In this document: positions 24,487 to 33,125 of the stretch, in pieces
Layout of the letters: each line of letters opens with the position of its first letter
How positions within the stretch are numbered: position 1 is the first letter of the stretch
NCBI RefSeq assembly: GCF_050753385.1
Contig: NZ_JBLZFZ010000001.1
Coordinates: forward strand, 124,001-188,000
Source: Pantanalinema rosaneae
GTDB taxonomy: Bacteria; Cyanobacteriota; Cyanobacteriia; Leptolyngbyales; Leptolyngbyaceae
Direction: 5' to 3'
DNA: 64,000 nt
Notes under the pieces: model-generated
Told to the model about the DNA's origin: nothing
The model's database searches: none
What the model saw: only the letters and a program-made list of their open reading frames with translations
Program-made: the position numbers and the translations under genes

Positions 24487-25845
24487 ATGGATAGTCCTAA
24501 ACCATTGACAGCCCAAGCAACGATAATTAACCCCGATGGTCTTGCCCCAGTTCAGCCCAATGAGTTTTTGCCCCCGATCGGTCGTTGGAGCATTTTTGGC
24601 GGCATCGTCATGCTTATCAGTTTTGCAGGCGCGATCGGTCTAGCGGCTATTCTCAAATATCCGACCACTGTACAAGCACCCGCCGTGATTCGTCCCCAGG
24701 GAGAACTCCGGTTGGTACAGGCAGCCGCTACTGGCACTGTGAATCGCATTGATGTCAAGCTTAACCAATCGGTGCAACAGGGACAGGCGATCGCCACCCT
24801 GAATGATTCGCGCCTACAAACCCAAAAGCGGCAATTAGCCAGCAGTATTCAACAAGTACAACGTCAACTGGAACAACTAAAGGCTCAAATTGCCGCAGTA
24901 CAGACCCAGATTACAGCAGAACAACAGGCGGTTCAGCGAGTGGTGGCAGCGGCTGAAGCCGAACTGCGACTGAACCAACGCCAACATCAAGATCAACGGG
25001 TCACAACCCAAGCCGAAGTGCGAGAAGCGGAAGCTGCTGTCAAACTAGCCAAAGAAGAGTTAGCCCGGTATCAAGAATTAGCCAATACAGGGGCAGTGGC
25101 ACAATTGCAAATTAGTGAGAAGGAAGCCACATTAGAAGCTGCCCTTGCCCGTCTACAACGCACCAGAGCCTCATTGAATCCCAGTACGGCAACGATCGAG
25201 ATCGCGACAGAGAAAATTACTCAGGAACGGGCTAGAGGAAGTTCAATCCTAGCTACGTTGAATAAAGAACGGGAAGCGCTGATCCAACAGCAGGCACAAC
25301 TCCAAAATGAGTTGACTCGCGATCGCCAGGAACTCCAGCAGATTGAAGCGGATCTGAGCCATACCGTAGTTCGCGCACCCGTCACCGGGGCAATTCAACA
25401 ACTGAACCTCCGTAATCTAAATCAACTGGTGCAAGCAGGTGACTTAATTGCCCAAATTGCTCCCAATCAAGTGCCTTTAGTGATTAAGGCGTATGTGTCA
25501 CCGCAGGACATTGGGCAAGTTGAGGTGGGACAGTCCGTTAACCTGAGAGTTTCCAGTTGTCCCTATCCTGACTATGGCACTCTAGCAGGTAAAGTTACCG
25601 CCATTTCGCCCGATGCCGCCGTACCTTCTACTTCTAATAGCCATTCTGCGGTGCCAAATCAATCACAACCTGGAGCCAATGCTCAATATGAGGTGACGAT
25701 TCAATCCCAGGAACGATCGCTGCGATCGCATAATCACACATGTAATTTGCAAGCTGGCATGGACGGCAATGCCAATATCATTACCCGGCAGGAGACAGTA
25801 TTACTGTTCTTGCTGAGAAAAGCTCGTCTATTGATCAGAGCTTGA
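24487..25845 (+). CDS. HlyD-family membrane-fusion protein
   Basis: Periplasmic adaptor of 452 residues that links an inner-membrane ABC exporter to the outer membrane. One N-terminal membrane helix (FGGIVMLISFAGAIGLAAIL), a biotinyl-lipoyl-like half (RIDVKLNQSVQQGQAIATLND), a long Gln/Ala/Glu-rich coiled coil (~110-290), the second half (VRAPVTGAIQQLN) and a beta-barrel domain. The ATG at 24487 gives a normal family N-terminus; a TTG at 24451 is less likely. With the divergent C39 exporter it completes a type I secretion pair; the outer-membrane TolC-like partner is not in the window. Confidence 0.92.
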   Translation: MDSPKPLTAQATIINPDGLAPVQPNEFLPPIGRWSIFGGIVMLISFAGAIGLAAILKYPTTVQAPAVIRPQGELRLVQAAATGTVNRIDVKLNQSVQQGQAIATLNDSRLQTQKRQLASSIQQVQRQLEQLKAQIAAVQTQITAEQQAVQRVVAAAEAELRLNQRQHQDQRVTTQAEVREAEAAVKLAKEELARYQELANTGAVAQLQISEKEATLEAALARLQRTRASLNPSTATIEIATEKITQERARGSSILATLNKEREALIQQQAQLQNELTRDRQELQQIEADLSHTVVRAPVTGAIQQLNLRNLNQLVQAGDLIAQIAPNQVPLVIKAYVSPQDIGQVEVGQSVNLRVSSCPYPDYGTLAGKVTAISPDAAVPSTSNSHSAVPNQSQPGANAQYEVTIQSQERSLRSHNHTCNLQAGMDGNANIITRQETVLLFLLRKARLLIRA

Positions 25846-25988
25846 ACTACTTACAGTGCTTTTCCCTTGATTAAACTACACCCACCCCATTCCCCATCTT
25901 TACTGTGCTTTATTCGTCCAACAACGGCTGTAAGATGCAATGACATTCTTAACGGTGATTATAGTTGCGTATTCAGAGTTATTCAGCA

Positions 25989-26603
25989 TCACTCCAACAT
26001 CACACCAAACTCGGTAAGCAATACAGGGCCGAGTAAATAGTGATGTCCTAAGCAGCTTAAGCCGGATTGCTGACCGAAATGTTCCCGGACGAATGGACTA
26101 TAGAAGCGAATATTACTAGGCAGTTTAATCTCTGTAGTGGGTTTTATCCATTGTCCAGGTGTAAAATCAACTAGATAAAATCGCCCGTTTGGTTGTAACA
26201 CTCGTCGCACTTCTGTGAGTACAGCCGTGGGATTGGGATAATGCAAAAAACTAATGGTATTAAACACGGCATCAAATTGCTCATTGGCAAAGGGGAGCGC
26301 TTCAGCATTTCCCTCGACAAAGATTAATTGAGGATGACGTTTAGCAAGTCGAGCCTGGTGAATCATTTCGCTGGATAAATCACAGCCGATGCCAAATAAA
26401 TCCGGAAGTTGAGCCACCAGACGATCGAGCAAGCGACCTGTACCACATCCCAAATCCAATACTTGAGGACGATCGGGTAGTTGCACATAGTCCAGAAGGC
26501 GCTTGTGGATTGCCCGATAAAACACCGATGGCAACAGGCGATCGTAGCTTGGTGCCCAGCGATCGAATAACCATTGTTTTTGTTGAAAGAAATCGTTTGT
26601 CAT
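25989..26603 (-). CDS. class I SAM-dependent methyltransferase
   Basis: Cytosolic methyltransferase of 204 residues with motif I VLDLGCGTGRLLDRL, an acidic motif II in IGCDLSSEMIHQA, and FNTISFLHYPNPTAVLTEVRRVLQPNGRFYLVDF typical of the UbiE/Methyltransf_11 group. The ATG at 26603 is favoured over a TTG at 26627. The substrate is unknown. It lies between HlyD and the C39-like protease but points away from both, so a role in peptide modification is only a possibility. Confidence 0.85.
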   Translation of the reverse strand: MTNDFFQQKQWLFDRWAPSYDRLLPSVFYRAIHKRLLDYVQLPDRPQVLDLGCGTGRLLDRLVAQLPDLFGIGCDLSSEMIHQARLAKRHPQLIFVEGNAEALPFANEQFDAVFNTISFLHYPNPTAVLTEVRRVLQPNGRFYLVDFTPGQWIKPTTEIKLPSNIRFYSPFVREHFGQQSGLSCLGHHYLLGPVLLTEFGVMLE

Positions 26604-26767
26604 TGCAAATTTATGATAGAGAGGCAAGGGATAGTTGGCGAACTACTATTATTTTCCAACCTAAAATCAAATTTAGCGCTCGATCGGAAATGATCATAAA
26701 ATAACTGCAAGTTAGCCACTGGGATCATATTTGCTGACTGAACCAGTCAATCTCTTATACGAGGATC

Positions 26768-27811
26768 ATGGCAATTCAACTCAGAGTCGTCCAAAACACA
26801 GTGTTTAAGCTCACTACTGAAAATGCTGCCCAACTACCTGCCAATAGTAAAGCCTCCGTTGCGGCGGGCAGAGTGTTTAATATTCACTCTTGGAAAGTGG
26901 TTGATCAAACTCATATTCGGGTGGCTCTAGTTGGAGATTTTTTAGGAGACCCACCCCGAAATACCTGGTGTGCCTATATTCCCCATATCCAACTGATTGA
27001 ACCTGCCAGTTTAAGAACCATTCGCAATACCGTATTCAAGCAGTCCACGGCGGATTCATCTCAACTATCGGCTGAAGAGAAAGTGGCAGTGGCAGCAGGC
27101 AGAGTGTTTAATCTCCATTCCTGGGGAACAGCAGCCAATAACCATATCAAACTTGCCCTATCTTTAACTTCTTTAGGAAATCCCGCCCGGAATACCTGGT
27201 ATGCCTTCACACCAGATATTCAATTTATTCAACGGCAAGCCCAGGTCGTTAATATCTCCTATACCCCACCGAATCCGGGTGGCTTACCCAGCACCAAACG
27301 GCTCAACGTCCCCTACAAGAGCCAACTGGATAATGTTTACAACCCAACGGGAGCGTGTAACGTCACTTCATTTGCAATGGTTATGGCATATTTCCAAATT
27401 CGGGGCAACACCAGTATTCGGCAATTAGAGGATGAACTGTATGTCTATATGGAAAACAATGGGTTAAGCCGTTGGGATCCATTGGATTTAGCGAAAATGT
27501 CTAGAGCCTACGGATTAGTCAATGATTTTACTATGTCAGCTAACCTGGCAGATATTCGTAAGGCGATCGCGGAAGGTCGCCCCTGTATCATTCATGGCTA
27601 CTTCACTAGCTTCGGACATATTATAGTCGTGCGGGGATATGACCAATTTGGCTTCTTTGTAAATGACCCCTATGGTGAATGGACTTCATCCGGCTATCGC
27701 AATGATTTAACCGGAGAGAATTTACATTACTCTAATGCCCTGATTCAACGAAAATGCTCTCCAGAGGGAGAAAATTTTATTTGGTTACATCGGCTGGCAA
27801 AAGCTAATTGA
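26768..27811 (+). CDS. C39-like cysteine protease with two N-terminal repeats
   Basis: Protein of 347 residues with no signal peptide. Residues ~5-75 and ~78-150 are two copies of one domain (both contain RNTVFK/QNTVFK, SVAAGRVFN or AVAAGRVFN, HSW and NTWxAxxP), probably small beta domains. The C-terminal part is a Peptidase_C39_2 fold: the catalytic Cys in PTGACNVTS, His in SFGHIIVVRGY and Asp in NDPYGEW. It is a stand-alone papain-like hydrolase, not an exporter. GAGG is just upstream of the ATG. Its position beside the peptide island suggests a link to peptide turnover, but this is inference. Confidence 0.85.
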   Translation: MAIQLRVVQNTVFKLTTENAAQLPANSKASVAAGRVFNIHSWKVVDQTHIRVALVGDFLGDPPRNTWCAYIPHIQLIEPASLRTIRNTVFKQSTADSSQLSAEEKVAVAAGRVFNLHSWGTAANNHIKLALSLTSLGNPARNTWYAFTPDIQFIQRQAQVVNISYTPPNPGGLPSTKRLNVPYKSQLDNVYNPTGACNVTSFAMVMAYFQIRGNTSIRQLEDELYVYMENNGLSRWDPLDLAKMSRAYGLVNDFTMSANLADIRKAIAEGRPCIIHGYFTSFGHIIVVRGYDQFGFFVNDPYGEWTSSGYRNDLTGENLHYSNALIQRKCSPEGENFIWLHRLAKAN

Positions 27812-27815
27812 CCCG

Positions 27816-29069
27816 TTAGCTAATAGGCAGATGCTGGGCTAACAATAATTGCTCAAACGTTGTAGAAGGTACAGGAGGACTGAAAAAGTATCCCTGGGCA
27901 ATGTTGCAATGATGCTGCTGAAGAAACTGCTTCTCTGCTTCTGTTTCAACGCCCTCCGCGACAATGTTTAAACTAAGACTATGGGCCATTTGAATAATTG
28001 CCTGAGTAATTGCTACTTTATCCGCATTTTGGTTGACATTTCCGATGAAACAGCGATCGATTTTGAGCGTATCAAACGGAAAGCGCTGGAGATAGCTTAA
28101 CGAGGCATAGCCTGTACCAAAGTCATCGATCGCAAGCTGTACACCCATTTCCTTCAGTTCATGCGCCATCCGAATCGTCCCATCGGTATCATGCATAAAC
28201 ATACTTTCGGGCAATTCCAAACTTAAGCTTGTGGCATCTAAATGAGTCGCCGCGATCGCTTGGGCAACCTGTCTATAGGCTGTATTTTGCTTGAAGTGTC
28301 GGGTGGACAAATTCACTGAAACACTGAGTGGCAGTGAAAACCGACGTTGCCAAACTTGAATTTGAGAACAGGCAACGTGTAACACCCATTCCCCAATCAA
28401 TTCAATTACGCCAGTCTCTTCCGCTAAGGGAATAAAGTTGGCGGGTAAAATCATGCCCTGGTGGGGGTGATGCCAGCGCAAAAGTGCCTCTGCCCCAACA
28501 ATTTGTCCAGTTGTTAGATTAACAAAAGGCTGATAATAAACTTGTAACTCTCGATTATCTAATGCAAAGTAAATATCAGTTTGTAGGGCAGTTTGATCGG
28601 GGGAAGTGAGTCGCTGAACCGTTTGTCTCAGCGTAGCTTGCAACTTTTTACTGAGGTTATCGGCAATTTCTAAGGACTTGATTACTTGAGTTTCTTGCTG
28701 ATGTTTATTGATTGCCATACGAATTGTGGCATTTAACTCTTTTTCTTTAAACGGTTTGAGGATATAGCCGTAGCAGCCCGTTTTTTCTGCTCGTTGTAAG
28801 GTTTCATCGTCGGCATAGGCAGTTAAGTAAATGACTGGAATGCCATAATCTTGATAAATTCGATTCGCTGCATCAATGCCATCCATCTCTCCTTTGATGA
28901 CAATATCCATTAACACTAGATCAGGAACTTTTTCTATTGCCGCCAGGATAGCCGCTTCCCCCGAAGAAACAATATCAACTACGGTATGACCTAATTTGGT
29001 CAGCTTACGCGCTAGGCTCTGGGCAATCAATAGTTCATCTTCAACAATCAAAACCTGTGATGGACTCAT
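27816..29069 (-). CDS. REC-EAL response regulator, c-di-GMP phosphodiesterase
   Basis: Response regulator of 417 residues. The receiver (1-120) has the acidic pocket EDE and phospho-acceptor Asp55 in LVLMDIVIKG, and Lys in ILKPFKEKE. After a helix, an EAL domain (~175-415) keeps the catalytic set: EALLRW, SVNLST, DDFGTGYASL, KIDRCFIG, AEGVETEAE and QGYFFSPP. It should hydrolyse c-di-GMP to pGpG under control of phosphorylation. It is the last gene of the minus-strand light-signalling operon, 31 bases after the lone receiver gene, and converges on the C39-like protease. Confidence 0.93.
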   Translation of the reverse strand: MSPSQVLIVEDELLIAQSLARKLTKLGHTVVDIVSSGEAAILAAIEKVPDLVLMDIVIKGEMDGIDAANRIYQDYGIPVIYLTAYADDETLQRAEKTGCYGYILKPFKEKELNATIRMAINKHQQETQVIKSLEIADNLSKKLQATLRQTVQRLTSPDQTALQTDIYFALDNRELQVYYQPFVNLTTGQIVGAEALLRWHHPHQGMILPANFIPLAEETGVIELIGEWVLHVACSQIQVWQRRFSLPLSVSVNLSTRHFKQNTAYRQVAQAIAATHLDATSLSLELPESMFMHDTDGTIRMAHELKEMGVQLAIDDFGTGYASLSYLQRFPFDTLKIDRCFIGNVNQNADKVAITQAIIQMAHSLSLNIVAEGVETEAEKQFLQQHHCNIAQGYFFSPPVPSTTFEQLLLAQHLPIS

Positions 29070-29100
29070 AACTCACTCCTGCCCGTCAAGGCTCTAAAGT

Positions 29101-29541
29101 TTATTGGTAATCGTGATCTAATTCCAGATTGATGGGGCAATCTATCCCATCTTGTTCAGCGATGCATTGGTAATGCCCGATCGCTACCTGAATGGTTCCG
29201 TGTAGCTGTTCTTTTTTAAAAGGCTTAACCACAAATCCGTAGGCTCCTGTTTCTTTAGCCCGTTGCACTGTCCTCTCATCCGTATAAGCCGTAACATAAA
29301 CGATCGGAATTTGATACTGGCTGCGAATGATTTGAGCCGCTTCAACCCCATTGATCTGACCTTTAATCACAATATCCATCAGGATTAAATCAGGCTGTTT
29401 CTCAGCCGCTACTTGAATTGCCTTTTCACCAGAAGACACAATATCAACCACGACATAGCCAAGCTTTTTGAGCATTCTAGCTAAGTTATGTGCGATTAAT
29501 AGTTCATCTTCGACAATCAAAATCTGTACTGGTTCTATCAT
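29101..29541 (-). CDS. single-domain response regulator
   Basis: Receiver of 146 residues with no output domain. Asp56 in LILMDIVIKG is the phospho-acceptor; Thr (VYVTAYTD) and Lys (VVKPFKKE) complete the site. It is closely similar to the receivers of its two operon neighbours (shared DIVSSGE and MDIVIKG segments). Lone receivers typically relay phosphate or act as a sink. Nine bases separate it from the GGDEF gene. Confidence 0.93.
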   Translation of the reverse strand: MIEPVQILIVEDELLIAHNLARMLKKLGYVVVDIVSSGEKAIQVAAEKQPDLILMDIVIKGQINGVEAAQIIRSQYQIPIVYVTAYTDERTVQRAKETGAYGFVVKPFKKEQLHGTIQVAIGHYQCIAEQDGIDCPINLELDHDYQ

Positions 29542-29550
29542 TTTAATCAG

Positions 29551-30435
29551 TTAATGGGCGATCGCCCGATTCCGCCCTTCATGCTTAGCTTGGTAGAGAG
29601 CTTGATCTGCCCGCTCTAAAATCGCATCAAAGTTATCATCATTGAGTTGATGCATGGTGACTCCGATACTGACACTGATCAAGAGATTCTGGGCTCGAAT
29701 CTGAACAGGAGTTGAGGAAACTGCATGGATAATGCGCTGAGCAATGATTAACGCTGTTTCAGTATTCGTTTGAGGTAGTAAAGCTGCAAATTCCTCCCCG
29801 CCAATTCGTCCCAAATTATCAGTTCTCCTGAGAACATGCAGCACTGCTTGAGCCACCACTTTAATCACTTCATCACCAAAAGCGTGCCCATAGTGATCAT
29901 TAATTTGCTTAAAGTGGTCAATATCAATCATCAGGACTGAGAAACTATCTTGGTATCGGAGGGCGCGATCGAATTCCTGAGTCGCTAGATCCATAAAATA
30001 TCGACGATTGCCCACCCCCGTTAAAGCATCTGTGGTCGCTTGTTTCCAGGCTGCTGTAGCCGTTTGATGCTGACCGATCGCCATCTGAATCGTGGCATTC
30101 AACTGTTCTGCTTGATAGGGCTTCACAATAAACCCATAGCCACCATGTTCTTTAGCCTGACTGACGGTATTGTGATCAGCATAGGCAGTTAAGAACACAA
30201 TGGGAATGTGATAGTTATTTTGAATCTGTTTAGCTGCTTCTATGCCATTGATTTCGCCTTTAATCACAATGTCCATTAGGATTAGATCAGGTCGTTGTTT
30301 GGCGGCAACTTGAATTGCTGCCTCGCCTGAAGAAACAATGTCAATAACGCTATATCCCAACCGCTTCAATGCTCTAGATAAGTTATTAGCAATCAGCAAT
30401 TCATCTTCCACAATCAAAATATTGATGGTAGGCAT
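29551..30435 (-). CDS. REC-GGDEF response regulator, diguanylate cyclase
   Basis: Response regulator of 294 residues. The ATG at 30435 starts directly at the receiver (MPTINILIVEDE); a longer frame to 30576 overlaps the upstream kinase and is rejected. Receiver Asp55 (LILMDIVIKG). The GGDEF domain (~165-294) has the active-site motif GGEEF and an upstream RRTD that fits the RxxD inhibitory site, so it should make c-di-GMP with product feedback. Only two bases separate it from the cyanobacteriochrome kinase gene. Confidence 0.94.
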   Translation of the reverse strand: MPTINILIVEDELLIANNLSRALKRLGYSVIDIVSSGEAAIQVAAKQRPDLILMDIVIKGEINGIEAAKQIQNNYHIPIVFLTAYADHNTVSQAKEHGGYGFIVKPYQAEQLNATIQMAIGQHQTATAAWKQATTDALTGVGNRRYFMDLATQEFDRALRYQDSFSVLMIDIDHFKQINDHYGHAFGDEVIKVVAQAVLHVLRRTDNLGRIGGEEFAALLPQTNTETALIIAQRIIHAVSSTPVQIRAQNLLISVSIGVTMHQLNDDNFDAILERADQALYQAKHEGRNRAIAH

Positions 30436-30437
30436 AG

Positions 30438-32459
30438 TTAGAGTCTCTTGCAATAATTTAATTCCGAAAAAATTAAAGTAAATACAGCACCATGATCCTG
30501 AGTAACGCGAATCTCTCCTTCTAATTGTTGGGTTAACAGACAAATTAATTGGAATCCCATTGATTCTGTATTGCAAATATTGAAGTCTTGCGGTAATCCA
30601 ATGCCATTATCTTTAACAGTAATGCTTAAACAGTGATCCAGTTTTTTTGCGCTTAGCCAGAGATGTTTATCTCGATCGTCTGGAAAGGCATGTTCAAACA
30701 CATTAGAAACTAACTCACTAATGATTAATCCACAGGGAGTAATAGTTTCAATATTTAGTAGAATGGAGTCTAGATCAAAGTGTAAATTAACCGTTCCAGT
30801 GATCAAGTTAAATGATGCTTGTAACTGGTTGACTAACGTTTCAACATATTCACCTAAATTAATTTGAGCTAAGCTTTGAGACTGATACAACTTTTCATGG
30901 ATCAGTGCCATCGATTGAATCCGACTCTGGCTTTCTCCAACCATCCTGATTAGGGCTGGATCGTCCATATAGTCTGTCTGCCATTCCAGCAAACTAGACA
31001 CAACTAACAAATTATTTTTAACCCTGTGATGAATCTCTTTTAATAACACTTCTTTTTCATGTAATGAAGCCTGAATCTGTTCCTGCGCTTGTTGTAATTC
31101 ATGTAAGGCAAACTCACGTTGACTCAGTTCAATCTGAAGTTGTTCATAGAGTTGAGATTGTTGAATCGCAAAACCAACTTGAATAACTAATTGCTGAAGT
31201 AGCTCTATTTCCCAGGGTTGCCATGTTCGTGGGGCTGAACAGTGCTGAACAATTAGCAACCCCCAGAGGTATTGAGCTTGCAGAATCGGGACAACCAGAT
31301 TTGCTCGCACTTGAAATTGTGCCAGCATTCGCATATAACATTCGGGTAAATCAGCCCGATGAATATCACTAACGGCTTGAATCCGTCCTTGCTGATAGGG
31401 ATTAAGGCAACGCTCTTGCATAAAGCAAGTATCAATAATGCGGCGACCTAGTAGGGAAGTCCAGGGGCTATCGATCGACTCAACAATGACCGTACCACTC
31501 AAATCAGGTTCCAATCGATACAGTAATACTCGATCGGTATGGAATAGCTGGCGGATTTCAGTTACGGTGGTATTCAAAATTTCATTTAGATTCAGCGATT
31601 GGCGAATTCGTTGGGCGATCGCACTTAACAACTGAGCCTGCTGAAATTGTAGTTGTACCGCCTCCTGGGCTTGCTGCCGTTCAGTTACATCATTCAGTGT
31701 GCCGGAAGTGCCAATTACGTTACCATCCACATCTAATAGTAGACGGGCAAACACCTCAATCCAGCAAAAGCCTCCCCTCTTTTTGAGGTAACGAATTTCG
31801 TGGCGGCAATACTCCTTCCGTCGGGCAATCAACGGTTGGAATCGGTCTAAATTAAGTTGACGATCGTCAGGATGCACAAAGTCTAAGAAACTTCTGCCTA
31901 AGCTCTCCTCTAGACTAAAGCCAGTAATTTCGCTCCAGGCTGGATTAAGAAATGTCCAAATCCCAGCAGCATCCGTTTGGAAAATCACTTCCTTGAGATT
32001 AGCAACGACTGAACGGTATTGCTCTTCACTCTGGCGCAGAGCAGTTTCCACTCGCTTACGCTCAGTAATATTGACTAACGATCCCAAGAGCCCCTGCTCC
32101 GATCTAACCCGAGCAGACAGTTCTAACCACACGATTTCCTGGGCTTTAGAACAGAACCGTAGCTCCTGACCTTTAATGGGCTGGGACTGCTCAAAGGGTG
32201 GAACTAGACCCGATAAGGCACGATCGTCAGGATATAAAAAGTGGTCGATCGTTAAACCTAAAGATTCCGTGATTTCATAGCCTAGATGCTCTACCCAAGC
32301 ATGGTTGACAAAGGTTAAATATCCAGCAGCATTAGTTTCAAACACAATTTCATATAAATTTTCGACTAGCTCTCGGTAGCGTTGTTCTGATGCAGAAAGC
32401 TGTTCAATCAAGCGATATTGAATTTGAGTGTGCAATTCATGGTCTGAGTCTAAACTCAT
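30438..32459 (-). CDS. cyanobacteriochrome (DXCF-type) histidine kinase
   Basis: Soluble kinase of 673 residues: PAS-PAC (~22-135), PAS-PAC (~145-262), GAF (~275-440), HisKA_2/HWE-type dimerisation domain (KEIHHRVKNNLLVVSSLLEW, His478) and HATPase. The GAF has the DXCF motif as DTCF (Cys345) and a second Cys374 in PECYMRML, 29 residues later, followed by VRANLVVPIL and LWGLLIVQHCSAPR. This two-cysteine spacing is the hallmark of DXCF cyanobacteriochromes such as TePixJ, which bind phycoviolobilin/phycocyanobilin and sense violet-blue versus green light. Its start overlaps the isochorismatase-like gene by four bases. The REC-GGDEF gene follows by two bases, so it is the likely output. Confidence 0.92.
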   Translation of the reverse strand: MSLDSDHELHTQIQYRLIEQLSASEQRYRELVENLYEIVFETNAAGYLTFVNHAWVEHLGYEITESLGLTIDHFLYPDDRALSGLVPPFEQSQPIKGQELRFCSKAQEIVWLELSARVRSEQGLLGSLVNITERKRVETALRQSEEQYRSVVANLKEVIFQTDAAGIWTFLNPAWSEITGFSLEESLGRSFLDFVHPDDRQLNLDRFQPLIARRKEYCRHEIRYLKKRGGFCWIEVFARLLLDVDGNVIGTSGTLNDVTERQQAQEAVQLQFQQAQLLSAIAQRIRQSLNLNEILNTTVTEIRQLFHTDRVLLYRLEPDLSGTVIVESIDSPWTSLLGRRIIDTCFMQERCLNPYQQGRIQAVSDIHRADLPECYMRMLAQFQVRANLVVPILQAQYLWGLLIVQHCSAPRTWQPWEIELLQQLVIQVGFAIQQSQLYEQLQIELSQREFALHELQQAQEQIQASLHEKEVLLKEIHHRVKNNLLVVSSLLEWQTDYMDDPALIRMVGESQSRIQSMALIHEKLYQSQSLAQINLGEYVETLVNQLQASFNLITGTVNLHFDLDSILLNIETITPCGLIISELVSNVFEHAFPDDRDKHLWLSAKKLDHCLSITVKDNGIGLPQDFNICNTESMGFQLICLLTQQLEGEIRVTQDHGAVFTLIFSELNYCKRL

Positions 32460-33064
32460 ACTACTACCTGTAATGATGTGAGTAGCTGGTTAGAAGTGAT
32501 GACATTAGCATAGAGCGGGAAGATGTTATTACAGTAAAAATCCTGTTCAAATACGGTGCGAGCTGAAGTGCAATCAGAAAGTATCGTGACTTTGTAGCCC
32601 AATTCATAGGCCGATCGCCCGGTGGAATCAATACAGATCGAAGTCACTGTTCCTGCCAGCACTATCTCTGTAATCCCTTGTTGCCGCAGGATAGTATCTA
32701 AATCGGTATTAGAAAAGGCATTCAACCCACGTTTGCCTGGAACTTCCACAATCCGATCGCCAAATTGCCGCAACTCTGGAATGGTTTCAGAACCATAGGT
32801 TCCTCGTTGGAAAGCTCCTACCGCTTTAATCGTTTGTAAGATGCCCACCGGTTCAATTAATTCACTATAGCTTGGCGTGAAAAAAATAGGTATAGAAATG
32901 ATCGGAACTGAAGTTGATTGTAGTTGTTTGATTAAAGCGATCGTATTCGCTAAAATATTCGTGACTTTCGACGATACCTCAATTACCGAATGGAGAATAC
33001 CATCTGGAGCAAAATAGTCATTTTGATAGCCAATTAAGAGCAGAGAAAGGTTGTTGGGATACAT
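32456..33064 (-). CDS. isochorismatase-like hydrolase lacking the catalytic Asp
   Basis: Cysteine-hydrolase fold protein of 202 residues. The nucleophile Cys is present in TVTSICIDSTGRSA and the Lys in PGKRGLNAFSNTDLD. However the first triad residue, Asp in the family motif (I/V)DxQND, is Gly12 here (LLLIGYQND; codon GGC where GAC would be Asp). The enzyme may be inactive or altered. The ATG at 33064 is chosen; an upstream TTG at 33094 is alternative. It sits between two photoreceptor kinases with an ATGA overlap to the second, so it may be a regulatory or ligand-binding part of the pathway. Confidence 0.85.
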   Translation of the reverse strand: MYPNNLSLLLIGYQNDYFAPDGILHSVIEVSSKVTNILANTIALIKQLQSTSVPIISIPIFFTPSYSELIEPVGILQTIKAVGAFQRGTYGSETIPELRQFGDRIVEVPGKRGLNAFSNTDLDTILRQQGITEIVLAGTVTSICIDSTGRSAYELGYKVTILSDCTSARTVFEQDFYCNNIFPLYANVITSNQLLTSLQVVV

Positions 33065-33125
33065 AAAAAGTTCTTCCAGGTAGATTACCGCCAAACCAGA
33101 GTTGGCTAATTTAGCAACAAAAACG

